From Terebella lapidaria (Eukaryota; Annelida; Polychaeta; Terebellida; Terebellidae): DNA of 64,000 bases. Location of the stretch: assembly GCA_949152475.1 (NCBI GenBank), contig OX424563.1, forward strand, positions 22,045,001-22,109,000. Direction: 5' to 3'. Of this stretch, positions 1 to 12,341 are shown in pieces. The number at the start of each line of letters is the position of its first letter. The first letter of the stretch is position 1. Position numbers and translations under genes: made by a program. Under the pieces are notes generated by a model. That model saw only the letters and a list, made by a program, of their open reading frames with translations, was not told where the DNA came from and ran no database searches.

Positions 1-533
1 CATCGCGGAAGCTGTGCAATTGATGATTAGATAAATAATTTTATACGTTTCACCAAAACGAACATTCGTGTGTTCCGCTTGACAAAACCCTAGCTGCTGC
101 GTATATGTATATTTTGTTGTGGTCAAAATAATGAGAATATCTAGGGCTATATTTTCTGTGAGATGAATACAATAAACGGAACATTCTTAATCCCAAACAC
201 CTCGGTGCACCCGAGTGCATATCACCCGTGAGTTTTACTGGCCTCACTAGATATTTCCTGTACAGCATAATCCTTTCACTCGCCCTGTTCTAAATGTACT
301 TTGTCTACTGAGAAATAGGTCGGAAAATGAAAACGATGATTTTAACAGATTTAACATTGTTTAGTAAGAAACGGAGTCTCGGTTGGTAATCCTTGATGGC
401 TAACAATCAGAAAGTCAAAGTTTCACGTTGATTGGAAGTTTGTAAATGTATGAATTTGTTACCTTTATATTTACATTATAAGTGAGTGTACAGCTGGTCA
501 ATACCAGGTTCATGATAATTACATGCAATCAAT

Positions 534-965
534 CCTTAAACTGCACTCTTCCTGTTGAATATCATATTCTCAACTTCATTGTGGTACCCATAGTCAACGT
601 GGAACCAATACCCAAGTATAAAGTATTCCAAGCGGGCAAAACCGAGTCCGTTATCGAATCTCAAAGACGAATGATAGATTAAATGGACACTTTTTTTAGC
701 ATAAACAAGGCACTTTAAAAATGCTGTATATGGCTGTGAGGATGTGAAATGAGGCAGTTCGGAAAGATTGAGCATTTTCTGTTCCACTAGTGGTACCAAT
801 CATGAATTCAAAATATTATTTCGCCACTTCATGAGAAATCCTGAGAGTTTTGTTTCAATTGTGTCAATTTGTACGAACACTGAACTATTTGACATGGGTT
901 TCCAATTTGAATCTAACCAATGCCAAGTGCAGCAGGTGTCGCGCCTGCTGAATTTAATCACGTAA
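534..965. repeat. Dispersed repeat F, copy 1
   Basis: The segment starting 'aactgcactcttcctgttga' recurs at 1740-2172 with only scattered differences (offset about 1.2 kb). A third, more diverged piece is at about 50320-50520, recognisable by 'aagtataaagtatccgagca' and 'cgtcatgaattcc'. The short ORFs inside differ between copies and show no domain, so I read it as a non-coding repeat. Confidence 0.7.
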
Positions 966-1739
966 TATTCCAACGAGAAACATTGAAGTATATATTTCTT
1001 TGCTCAATTGGATGAGATGCTACAATCTCAATATTTTCGTGCAGAATGATACTTTCTCTTCGTATTCATCACAGCGACTTAAAGTAGATTTGTTTGTGAT
1101 CACTTGCCGACATTAACATAAAAGCAAACACATACCAAGCATCGTTTCACATTTATTAATAACGTCAATTATGGTGCTACACTCCCAGGACAATTTCGTG
1201 GTAATGTGACTGAATGTTGTTTGTTTGCCAAACAATCATGGTATGTACATTCCCGTGGCTATTCTTTGCTAAATATTGGACATTGTTAAGTATATTGAGT
1301 AATTGCGTTGTCGCCCAGCAAGAACCGTTCAACTTTTGAGCATAGATGTACACTAAAATGACATAAAATGCCTGGCAAAATGACATCATTTATTTTCATA
1401 TCAGTACTTTCTTAGTTTGTCCGTAAATATCAGCCATGTTAATGAACTAGCTTTGGCATTCTGAATCTTCTTACATGTGTATTTGCAGGTCTTTGTGGTG
1501 ATTAATTACATAGCCTCGTTTGGAATTGGTTGTCACTATTCACATCCGCTATGACGAGATAAATCAAGCGTTGCTTCTGGTTCATGGCTCTGCCAACGCT
1601 GTGGTATTTATGCTAATCTGGCTAATCTCCCTGATAAATGTACATGATGATATTACCCTTTCTGATGACGTAGGGAGTGACGCTCTATTGTTGGTTCCTC
1701 AGTCTTGTTGCATCACTAATGTATAGTTTTTTTCTGATT

Positions 1740-2172
1740 AAACTGCACTCTTCCTGTTGAATATCATATTCTCAACTTTATTGTGGTACCCATGATAGTC
1801 AACGTAGAACCTATAGTCAAGTATAAAGTATTCCAAGCGGGCAAAACCGAGTCCGTTATCGAATCTCAAAGACGAATGATTGATTACATCGACACTTTTT
1901 TTTTGCATAAACAAGGCACTTTAAAAAATGCCGTATATGGCTGTGAGGATGTGAGATGAGGCATTTCGGAAAAAATGAGCATTTTCTGTTCCATTAGTGG
2001 TACCTATCATGAATTCAAAATATTATTTCGCCACTTCATGAGAAATCCTGAGAGTTTTGTGTCAAATGTGTCAATTTTTACGAACACTGAACTATTTGAC
2101 ATTGGTCTCCAATTTGAATCTAACCAATGCCAAGTGCAGCAGGTGTCACGCATGCTGAATTTAATTACGTAA
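1740..2172. repeat. Dispersed repeat F, copy 2
   Basis: Direct repeat of 534-965, with the same order of motifs and high identity. The ~775 bp between the copies are unrelated, so this is a local duplication or two insertions of one family. Confidence 0.7.
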
Positions 2173-3719
2173 TTTTCCCTGAATGGCATCAACATCTTCT
2201 AATTCGCAGGCAAATAGCGGACATTTTATCCAATCTGTTCAGTCCCTTGAAGCATTGAATTAGGTTTCATTGATTATGCCACCTTATTCACAGAGGTAGC
2301 CACTTTTCAATATGTCTATCTACTGATTCAGTATGATTAAATAAATACGCTATCATTAAAACTATTAGGTAATTTTATATTGAACTTACACAATGCAGCA
2401 GTACAAATCGGCCCTATATGAACAACAAAAATGTGTGCTTTGATATGGAGGCTCAAGCGTGAGGGTGTTTTCCTCCTCCAGATAATGATATATATATATG
2501 ATAATAACATCGGGTGAAATAAGATACAATGGGTATTGCAATATACATTGTGTATCAATACTATATCGACTGTGTGGATGATAACGAGAGCGTATTCTGA
2601 TAAAAAAAAAACAAGTTTGTCAATGCTTGAATGTGAAGCGTTCATCCTTTTCTCATGATACTCATCATTCTAGTAAACTACTTTTTTCGAGAAAATTATT
2701 TTTTTTTGTAATTCCAACCAGATCAGACCATACAGGTTATTGCATCGAAAGGTCCTTAATGCTTCTTACCAATTGCAAATCTTCCGTCAATACGGCATTG
2801 CTCTTATAAGACTTCCCGTCTTTTGACTGTATTCGAACCAAGTGGAAACCCGTCAACCTCTCTAAAGTACACACGACAATGATCGAAGTCCTAATCCCCT
2901 CTGGTACGAAGCTCTCAACACATGCACACAGGAACAATCAATGTAGTGACCGGGGGCCCCCGGCAGTGCTGTGATCAGAAATACATAACAGCTCTATGTA
3001 TTCCTGCTGCGATCAAATAGCCGGTCATATTGGGTCTACAGCTGCAGCAGAAGCGGGGAATCTGGCTGGAGGCAAGCGGTTAAGACCCCGCGACTTGCGG
3101 GGGAGACGCGATGTTCACTCCCATACGCGGTGGTGTAACGATTCCCAGAGCACTTTCGAGGACGTATCGGTTTTCGGTCATTTGACAGTAGAGAGAGTTC
3201 ACGTTGTTATTCTGTGCATCGTCACTTGTGTCTTTGTCTTGGGCGAGTGTTCTATGTGATTCTTTCTAGACTTAGCATCAGTGAAGACACTTAATATTGC
3301 ATATCGCATGTTGAATTGGATTGTTTGGAAAACCGAAGGGAAATTCGGTTGTGTGAATGTTGATCAACATTTGAACATCGAAAAAGGTGAGCATGTCAAC
3401 TGATATTTGTAAGAATTTAGACTTAGCATCAGAGCCAACATTCTTGCCAATTCCCTGTTCGAATCATTGAGAGCCTAGATATATCTAATTCAACAACGAA
3501 TGCATCATTTTCAACCTTACTGGAATAATCCGTAGTATTTGCATTCAATGCATTAAATCTGCCGTTCAATATTGGTTTGCAAAATAGTGACATGCTGTGA
3601 AGGTATATATTTCTTACATCAATTTATTACTTTAGAGTTGTGGAAAATTGCATAAAATCATTCTAATTTCACCAAGGCGCAGAAAAGAAACTTTGAGTAT
3701 TCCCAGTGGAAAGTCAAAG

Positions 3720-4022
3720 TCAATCCATTCGTGACAGTGCGAACCACATTAAAGTGTAAGCAAACATATACCAAGAATCGTTATCACACTCGCCAATAAT
3801 GTCAATAATCGTGCCACAATTCCGAGACGTTTTCGAGATAATGTGTTTACAATGGGTGGCTTCAGTGCTATTCATAATGTGAAAGAACAGTTTGTTTGCC
3901 AAACAAACAAGGTGTGTACACTCCCATTGCTCTTCTTCGTTGAACATTAGCGAATGTATTAGGTAACTTCTCTTGTCGATCAGCAAGAATCGTTCAGCTG
4001 TTGAACGCAGGTGTCGAGTCAA
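3720..4022 (-). CDS. Possible coding exon of unknown gene
   Basis: On the minus strand this is an open stretch of about 100 codons, rich in Cys and charged residues, with phrases such as TAERFLLIDKRSYL and ECTHLVCLANKLFFH. There is no real ATG at its 5' edge, so if genuine it is an internal exon; a possible acceptor (ttcaacag) lies just inside it. A diverged copy at 1075-1390 keeps readable pieces (TAERFLL, ECT..CLANK) but is interrupted by stops. That suggests either a decayed paralogous exon or a fragment of a mobile element. I do not recognise the family, and no partner exons were found. Confidence 0.25.
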   Translation of the reverse strand: MTRHLRSTAERFLLIDKRSYLIHSLMFNEEEQWECTHLVCLANKLFFHIMNSTEATHCKHIISKTSRNCGTIIDIIGECDNDSWYMFAYTLMWFALSRMD

Positions 4023-4905
4023 ATGACATCAATTTACCTCACACCCTTAAGAGCATGCAATCGCCTGATATTTGTAAATATCAGGCATGTTTACCAACTG
4101 GCTTCAGCATTGTATTCACCGTTGCAACTGCAGTTTCAAATCTTATTTTTTGTCTCCTCGCACAGTTGCCAATATGCAAATGTGGGTATTGTTGAATACA
4201 GTATTGGAATTTTCGATGGTGATTCAAAGTTGCAGCGTGTGGGAGTGTGAATAGAATGTGGATAAACGCAACATGACAATTGAAATATATTCGTTAAAAA
4301 AGTTCACTTCGGTGCAGAGGAACAATGAATATTCTTGGTAAATCAAGTACCTCAATATTTTGCCCTCAATATCTAGGCAACTGTCAATGAGTGAAACCTG
4401 GGTTATAGGCTTAAATTGTATATTCTGATCTAATCTATTGCTGATTTCAATTTCGTCATATTACTCAGCACATATCACTTTGGATACGCACACATAGATG
4501 AATGACATGAACGAATTTCAAAAGTTTAATCTTTTGATGACAATAACGTATATCTTATCTTGTCTTATCTTACCTTACTTTCACATCCAGTATTGCAGCA
4601 TCTAATATCTTCAGAGCGTAATATTGTTTCGTTGGTTTATTTGCATTATGTATAAATGGGTTAGCCATCTAATCATAATGTTGCTGTTTGATATTGGTAT
4701 TATCATCATCATGTTCACGTGCAGGGAGCAACATATATTTTATACCGAACATTGGCAAATGACCAATTATATGAACCACAATTAAACATGTGAAGTTAAT
4801 GATACATACGTTTATACCATGCACATGATCACATCATTCAAATTCACATAGGCAACTAAAGTATGAGACATCTAACTAGAATGTCCATTGTTCCATGACT
4901 TGCAG

Positions 4906-7833
4906 ATTCGCCCGGAGAATGCAAACAGCAGCATGTTGAGGGGCAGTCGTGCGTTACTTCGCAGTAAAAGCATAGATCAACAGATCGAGGAGGAACGCGA
5001 GAAGAGGCAGAAGGAGATACAACTCCTCATCCTCGGTAAGGACGGAAAAAAACCTTGCCAAAGTGAATCTGTCTTATTGATATTCAATGTACGCACACTT
5101 TTCAAGAAACCATGTCCTTCTGGTATCAATTTGCCTGATAGTTGCGGAAATACGCCATACACTTCCAAAATATTCTTAGTATCTTGTGACGAGGGTATAA
5201 TACAGAGCAAGTAAAGTACATAGAATATCATGCAGTAGCACGTAATCAACTGTACAAAAAGCGTACAAATGATGCACTTCTTCAAGATAAGTGAAGCTCA
5301 GGCCTACTCTAGCCCTGAAGACTCAAACTATGTGCTTATGCGTAGTATAATATTTACTCTTCAGGTGGCGCCAGTTCCGGAAAGAGTACATTTATCAAAC
5401 AGCTGAAGCTCTACCATGGCGATGGGTTCCCCGATCACGAGCGAAAACGCCTCGTGGCGAACATATTTGAGAACCTCACAGATGCTCTCAACGTTCTTAT
5501 CGATAACATGACCAAACTGAACTTGGAATATTCTGATCCCTCCAACAAGGTTCGTATGAGATAAATATATATATTTTTTTGCATTTCAAAACTTCTACGG
5601 GTAAAATATCAGATATTACGGTTATATTCAAATAAAGTCGTTCATTCATATAAATATATACATGTGCTGTACCTACAAATGGGTTGTAAAGTTGCTTCCA
5701 CTTCTACAAATAGTATTTGATCGTAATGGTAAAATGCGTGCTCGACAAACCATTAAGAAACTTAACATCCATTCCTGCCAATTACAGACATTCTCAAAGG
5801 AACTACAAAAGGAATTCCCCAGATGGCGCCACTTTCACTTGGCCGCCACAGGGCCGGAAGACGGCGCTGGCAAAGGCAGCTCAGATATTTACTCGAGACC
5901 GATATCAGCCTCTAGGGACTTAAAGGAGAAACCTCCCATACCTGACTACTTGAAAGTCCGAGACCAGCTGGATAGGATCAAAGAGCTGTGGTCGGATCAA
6001 GGCTTACAAAAGTGCTTCAAGTCGGCAGAGCTTCTAGACCCTCCACTCGTCCACGCAGAAATATAGTGAGGAGTGTTCTTTCGTTTTTTTAATGGTTATG
6101 TGACTCATATTTACCGTTTGTGAAACGCTGTAATAATTCGATGTAGTTTAAACGCTGGTACACGCGTTGTGAGGCGTATACACTCGACAATACTGCTCAT
6201 TTCGAGTACGCGCCAATAATCCTCACAATGCTTGTACCAACGTACCAGCAATCAGAAGACATCGGTAATGAATCACGGTATATTTGGTACTGCATCAATG
6301 GGGTGATTGTAGAATAAGGGCTCTTTCGTGTGATTTCGTGTAGCGCACTTCAAATCTTGGCTTTTGCCTACTAATTTAAAACGGTAGATACGAAGAGTTT
6401 GAACAGGTCATTGCAAAAGATGTTTCCTCAGTTTTCTAGAAAATCTGGATCGTCTCTCCCAGAAGGATTATGTGCCCACGATTCAGGACATCTTATTGAT
6501 CCGGAAGTCCACAATTGGCGTTCAAGAACACAGGTTTTCACTGAACAATATTCATTACAGGTATGAGGGCATATCTTTAGTAATACGCTAAATGTAGATG
6601 GAATAAAATGTACACTGAAATTCAGCATGAGAATCTTCTCCAGGAAATAACACAGGTCAGTATAAGATATAACTCACGTGTTACTCGAATCAAATTCAGA
6701 GTGATAGACGTTGCTGGGCAGAAGAACCAGCGGAAGAAATGGATACACTTTTTCGAGGGGGTGACTGCGGTGCTATTCTTCGTAGCCATCAACGGCTACT
6801 GTGAATGTCTGGAGGAGGACACTTCTTTGGTGAGTAATCAACGAGAAACGTGCGCTATAATGTGCTTTTTTAATAAAACAAAATTGGAACGTACATATCA
6901 ATAACGGTATATATATACATGTACATCTAATGTCTCTATCGACACCATAGCCCAGAGAAGCAACCGTAATAACATCAACTCAGTAGCCATTTGGCTTGTG
7001 ATTGGGTACCTATGTACTTGTCATACACCTATTTCCCGGGGTCTGTTCCGGATTTTAAAATTGTTCTAATAAGTTGCTGGGCATTTGTGCACTAATGCCA
7101 TCTGGTGTACAGTAGGCACAACTATAATTACACACTGTCTGCCCCTGATGACGCCAGTGTGGTTTCAGATAAATGTTTGGTCGGGCTTTGTTTCTATTCT
7201 GAAAGTTTTTGATGTTGGGTTTTTTATTGGTATCATTGAAATCTGGTTATCAGCGTCGATAAGGTTGATACCTACATTCACCAACTGTTTTTCAATATGA
7301 GTATTACATTACCAGAATTCGATGCACGACTCAGTGACAACGTTCGATGAGGTGATCAACAACAAATTCCTTGAGAAAACCGATTTTATTCTCTTCCTCA
7401 ACAAGAAAGACTTGTTCGACAAATATATAAAGAACAAGGACTTGACCGTCTGCTTCCCGGAGTATACAGGTAATATTCTACATACCCTGGAACTACCCAA
7501 TTATCACCAAAGTCAGTCAGTGACGAAGTTATATACATTAAACTACAATAAATCCAGTACATAGTGGCATTTTTATATAGCAGAAACCTTCCAATGTTTT
7601 CTGATAACAGTGAATGCACATTACATTATATTAATTAATATCCAGGGCCTAACACAGCAGAAGCCTGCACGAAGTACATTCAAGAATGCTTCAACAAACG
7701 CAAACCAGCCAGCAAGGATATCTACACGCATATCACGTGTGCAATCAACCGTGATCTGATGAAGACCGTTATTGATGACGTCATGCAAATCATCGTACAA
7801 ATCAATCTGCGCATGGCTAGCACGCCTTTGTGA
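4906..7833 (+). CDS. Divergent heterotrimeric G-protein alpha subunit (5' end open)
   Basis: Seven coding exons: 4906-5035, 5365-5549, 5788-6065, 6432-6560, 6700-6829, 7316-7469 and 7646-7833 (TGA). All have GT/AG borders, and the phases agree throughout, giving 397 residues. The product would be a membrane-associated GTPase switch downstream of GPCRs. The order of motifs is canonical: [12 protein letters not shown] at the N-helix, P-loop GGASSGKST, switch I RKST, switch [18 protein letters not shown] guanine specificity, and TCA before the C-terminal helix. Departures from the family: the P-loop is GGASSGKS instead of GAGESGKS, DVGGQ is DVAGQ, the helical domain has a Gly/Ser-rich stretch near its start, and the tail ends NLRMASTPL with no Cys four residues from the end. 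The switch arginine and glutamine are kept. The N-terminal Met-Gly lipidation signal is not in the first exon seen. An in-exon ATG at 4933 is possible, but the acceptor before 4906 argues for an upstream exon. Confidence 0.9.
6153..6242. mobile_element. Small MITE in a Gα intron
   Basis: A 90-bp element lies wholly inside the third intron seen. Its ends are inverted: the left reads cgctggtacacgcgttgtga, and the right, reversed, reads cgttggtacaagcattgtga. The inside is also partly self-complementary (cactcga / tcgagt). No clear target duplication was seen. Confidence 0.55.
6950..7200 (-). repeat. Dispersed repeat C inside a Gα intron (reverse)
   Basis: Read on the minus strand, this intron piece matches 51540-51850 (shared phrases 'aacaaagcccgaccaaa', 'gtcatcaggggcagacagtg', 'aatcacaagcca'). 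It also matches 17560-18110, about 44330-44460, its tandem copy near 46170-46300, and 47700-47840. It is a moderately diverged dispersed family with no coding capacity visible. Confidence 0.65.
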
Positions 7834-8890
7834 AGGATTAGTTTCAACTTTCACCGCTCGCATATTCCCCTCTGGATATTATTCACGAAGGGAGAAAACC
7901 ATGCAGGAAGTTGTCTGGATACCCAACATTGGAATATCGCGTTTGATGTCTTATCGTTTCTGCATCGCATGGTGGAAAATTCTTGCCTTCTTGACGGACT
8001 ATCATGCCATTGTTTGAGTGGGAACAGTTCTTGGATTAATCAGGCGTTTTGGTTGTTGACCAACAACCTTGCTTTCTATGTTCGTTATTTCAACATCTGG
8101 CGATGGTCACAATGTATATCTGCATTGACGATGGGGAATAGGAAAATCCGTCATCAGTCTTGAAATGGTCATCAGTTCATCGAAAAAAGGAGAATTGAAT
8201 AAGAAAAAGGTTTCAGCAATCGAAATATATATTTGCGACGCTAGTCAAACTTTTTCTTTAAAATATGGTATAAGGACCTCAAAGCAATTCGTTCGATAGA
8301 TGTGAGATAGTTTGTAGTATATTGTCTCATCTGTGTGAATTTTATTCGAATTCATCGTAGATATCCAACTTTATAAATGGGCATTTTATGTTGTGTATAA
8401 GTAAGCGTGCACCCCAGTGTGATTGAAATGTAATATACTGTATGGGATTTACAATCAAATCGCTCAGCTAGATATCGTTAGTCGCCTTACCGGTAATAAT
8501 GTGGAAACTATATGTTTTCTGACCTATGTGCCAAAGTAATTCAGGTCTTTAGGCGATAATGTTTCGTGCAACGAAGTGAAGAATGATCACTAAGCAAATT
8601 GCATCTAGTTCGATTAATAGAAGTTGAAAACGACATCCACTATCTAATCCAGTCGGATCATTTGTCTCAGTTCCTGGAAAAATGGAAAAGTTCGATTTCA
8701 TTTCATGACTCATTGTATTGTGTATTGACAAAATATGTACAGTTATCCAATAAATGTTACGATATTTGAAAAAAACCGATTTGTTGAAATATCCCAAAAT
8801 AAGCTACTATGGTTAGAAATACCCGTTATTGAATATAGTTATAATTCTAATTTTGTCTGACTCGACACAGTTTCATGCTTCACTTCGTCA

Positions 8891-10955
8891 TTATTCATAA
8901 CCAGCCTCGCTCAGTAACATTGAACATAATCGTTCAATTTCTTTTTCTTCTCGTTTTGGAATTTCCGTTTTCCATTTATCGGCCACTTTCTTGGCGTCTC
9001 TGACGTGTGTACCATAGCCGCCACCTGAACTGCCCTTGGGTGAATTCATTGACTCTTCAGCAAACTCCGCCCATTTTGAAGATGTCGACACATTTGCTGC
9101 AAGTTGTGAAAAAATTTCGTCTGCAACGCGAACAGGATTTTCCACGAGGTCCTCATATCTGACCAATTGCAGGGCGCCGTTGTATTTACTGCGGAGACGG
9201 AGGAACCGGAACCAATCCTCGTTGATGCGTGGACAGAAAGCCCGGGCTTCCACCACGTGACGTTTATCTGTAGCATTAAACATGAGCCTTTTTGTGTGGA
9301 GACGAGAGTTTACTGTAGCACGTGGATCGCGCAGGAAATAAACAACGTTCGCATCCGGGACTTTTACCAAGAAGTCATCAACGTCTTCCATTTTAAGGCG
9401 GTTTGCTTCTATCGCTTGGATTGAAGACTTTTTGCACGATTCCTCAGCTATGTGAAGACATGGCCGCACCAAGTCGATGAGAACAGAATGCATGCACAGG
9501 GCGTGTTGTGAAAATAAATCGACTATCCCACTTTGATTATCGTTTGGAGGCTCATCACCGATTCTGGTCAGAATTTCCTCCCTTAGTTTAGAAGGAGAGC
9601 TCATTTGATCCTCTGATTCCACTAAGATCCGATTTGCAATTTCAATGTAGTAATGACAACGGTTGGTAGTCGCCTCGTCCACGTGTCTACCACATACACT
9701 ACTGAGGATATTCTTGCAGGCGTCATAACGACTTTGTATTTCCGTTTCGGTGTGTGACATGTTGATCAAGCAGGAGTAAAACGGTTTCAAGGCCACTGAT
9801 TGGTTGAGGAAGTAGTGGGACAGCGCCTCTGTTGGCAATTTCCGGTAATTGCACGTTAGTATGTTATCCAGGAATTCAATCAGGGCGTCCTTCTCTTTAG
9901 TCGGTAACGATCTGAAAGAAAGGAAATTGTAAGATGACAGTTTTGCATGTATGATTGGATGGTGTTTTAGGCCACTTTTGTGCACTGTATATTTTAAATA
10001 CAGTGAAGGAAAATAATTATATTACTCGCTTTCTGAAGGTTTCTTCTCTGTCATTTTGGCTATTCACATACCTGTCATACGGTTGCAACTGTTTGTATAT
10101 GTACATATGTGTTTTGGTTTGTTTACTCCTGAGGAATGACAATTTACGTCCATGATGTTGACATTTTAAGAGTCCGTATTCGCACCGAGGATAAATGTGT
10201 TTCAACCATACCGACGGGTTTTGTTCCTGTGGTACAGCAGGTGTAAGGGCAGCATCTCCTTCTGGAAACCGTGGTACGCTGAGTAGAAACTATCCAGTGG
10301 TTCGTACCACAGAGAAGCCCGGAGGTCCCTATTGAAGATCTCCCCGGCAATGCTGGACCCACCTCGCATGTAGGAGAATAGCAGTACTTTAGTCGTGCTC
10401 GTGGGAGACTTCAACCGTGTCTGGGAAATATTAGATGTTACCGTAGCTGATAAATTATATTAATTGGCGAAGTTCGAAATAGTTATTATATAGTTCTTAC
10501 GTAGTTATTACATAGGGCTATTGGCATTGCTATTATTCGTGTCCAGGTGTTAAACACTTAAGAATATATTCAGTTTTACACTCAACAGTTTGCTGATATA
10601 TACACTCACCTCTCTGTTCAGTTTCCATTCCTCTAATGAGTGCTTTCGAAGTTGTATGGCTGTTCCATGGCTACTAGTGTTCATGATATGTTGAACACGA
10701 GTATCTGTAGATATTTCGAGAAGTAATTTGGGATAGAACGAAAAGTTCGGAGCGAATCATATTAAAACCAATGAAGAGTCTGTAGTTGGTCTATTGAATT
10801 TTTAGCAGCAATATTTCTATATCAAATGTAAATTGCGCAGAATACTTACGGATTGCTCCCGGTTTCCTCACAAGCTGTGTTTGTTTATAGATGTAGCAGT
10901 AAACAAACAACAGGAGTACCATACAATAAAACATCAACCGTTTGTATTTCATCAT
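8891..10955 (-). CDS. Carbohydrate sulfotransferase, type II membrane protein
   Basis: Four coding exons on the minus strand: 10955-10850, 10704-10610, 10420-10212 and 9911-8891 (TAA). The borders are GT/AG and the phases close exactly, giving 476 residues. The enzyme would transfer sulfate from PAPS to a sugar hydroxyl of glycans in the Golgi lumen. The N-terminus (MMKYKRLMF then a run of hydrophobic residues to about 25) is a signal anchor. The 5'-phosphosulfate loop is SYMRGGSS at about residues 83-90, and the 3'-phosphate loop is VVYFLRDPRATVNSR near residue 330. ALQLVRYEDLVENP follows, as in the CHST1/3/7-like 6-O group. Length is normal for the family. The second ATG directly follows the first. 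The acceptor sugar cannot be told from sequence. Neighbours are unrelated in function. Confidence 0.92.
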
Positions 10956-10959
10956 GCTT

Positions 10960-12341
10960 ACATTGCATGCCACGAAAACGTCGAATTTGAATAAACCAAA
11001 AATAGTTTATACGAGGGTACAGTTGAAAAAAATATATCCTAATGCACTGTACCCTATGTGTATTTCGTTGTCCATTTTATACGAAGATCCATTTCATCAT
11101 TGCATATCCAGTTATGAATATAATGACTATCACGCTAGGTAGAGCGATGATATACAGTATCTACATACGATTCACAAAATGTGTATTACTAGTATACTTG
11201 AACATATCTTATGCTTTTGTATAATGCTTTTTCATGTTCTCTGTTCATGATTCTTTGTATGCGAAATATTGTCTAAAAATAAATAAAACGTAGAGGTGCG
11301 TGACAACGTTGTTTTTATTTGCCGCGGGAATATCTCATGACATTCAAGTTTTCCATCGAGTCACGCCCTATGTGTTGACCAGAATCCACTGTAAACATTC
11401 ACAAATAGAGACGTCGGTGAGCGCGTGCACGTGATAAAGAAAATTCGGATGATATCTAGCTCAAATCACGTGGTAGTCGCCACACTTGTGATATAAAACA
11501 CACTGTCTGGGATTGACCTTGGTAATTTCATTGTTCGAATAAACATCCATCAAATATAACGAGTTTTTCCTTCAAAAAATGAAACATTATTATACATTTG
11601 ACAGAAATATCAATCAACACAAATCCAAAATATTCAATCTATGTTATTATTGCATATAGGGTAGCGTTCTCGTAATTTCTATGTTTCGTATCATGAACAA
11701 TTTAAATCATTACGCTGTCATTTTCTCACAGACCTGTATATTTCTGGCGATCCGATATTTTTCGGCTACTATTCTTTATGACAGTGTGAGAAAGGTGTAG
11801 AACAGACCTGTATGTTTCTGACGATCAGCTATATTTCGGCTATTGTCCTTCATGACAGCGAGAGAGAAGAGAAGAATAGACCTGAGTGCTCTTTCTGGTG
11901 ATCAGAAATATTTCAGTTACTTTCATATTAGTATTATACTGATGGTGTGAGAGGAGTGCAGAACAGACCGACGTCTTTCTGACGATCATATATATTTCGG
12001 CTACTGTCCATTATGATAGTGTGAAAGGAGTGTAGAACAGATTGTGTATTCCTGGCGATCATAAATATTTTATTCAATGTCCCAGTTAATGGATCATATA
12101 TATTTTTTAGTGTCTGTCACTCATGCCCATGCACCACCGCTGTACACAATATCAATTGAAACCAGACCAAGTTATCTAGTTTATTGAGGTTTAGATAAGG
12201 ACACGAATGCAAGTTAAATTTGATTTTATTCGCTCGATATTCGTTATAAATCTGAGGTGTTATCAATCTGAGTCTCTTAAACATTATACCTTATGACATT
12301 TAGTCACTTAATACAAAGCTGATATCAAGACTCATCTGAAA
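10960..12341. other. Intergenic region upstream of the PI-PLC-like gene
   Basis: AT-rich, with no gene recognised. It carries the divergent upstream sides of the sulfotransferase (-) and the PI-PLC-like gene (+), two CACGTG E-box-type sites at about 11428 and 11466, and the minisatellite listed at 11730-12085. No core promoter can be assigned with confidence. Confidence 0.5.
11730..12085 (+). repeat. Degenerate minisatellite, ~93-bp unit
   Basis: About four copies of a unit reading roughly 'agaacagacctgtatgtttc', then 'tgacgatcannnatatttcg', 'gctactgtccattatgac' and 'agtgtgagaggagtgt'. Copies differ at many positions, and one is longer because of an internal expansion near 11925. It sits 250-600 bp upstream of the ATG of the PI-PLC-like gene. 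Confidence 0.75.

Larger units (their letters stand above)
1..4905. other. Intergenic/upstream region, repeat-rich
   Basis: No gene is recognised here apart from the exon-like ORF listed separately at 3720-4022. The stretch holds a block at about 534-965 repeated at 1740-2172, and a ~300-bp segment at 1075-1390 that is a diverged copy of 3700-4030. The AG just before 4906 implies that 5' exons of the G-protein gene lie in this region or beyond it, but I could not place them. Confidence 0.5.

Noticed and set aside
3060-3120. Structured GC-rich RNA
   Set aside because: A short complementary pair (ccccgc / gcgggg) exists but there is no recognised RNA fold.
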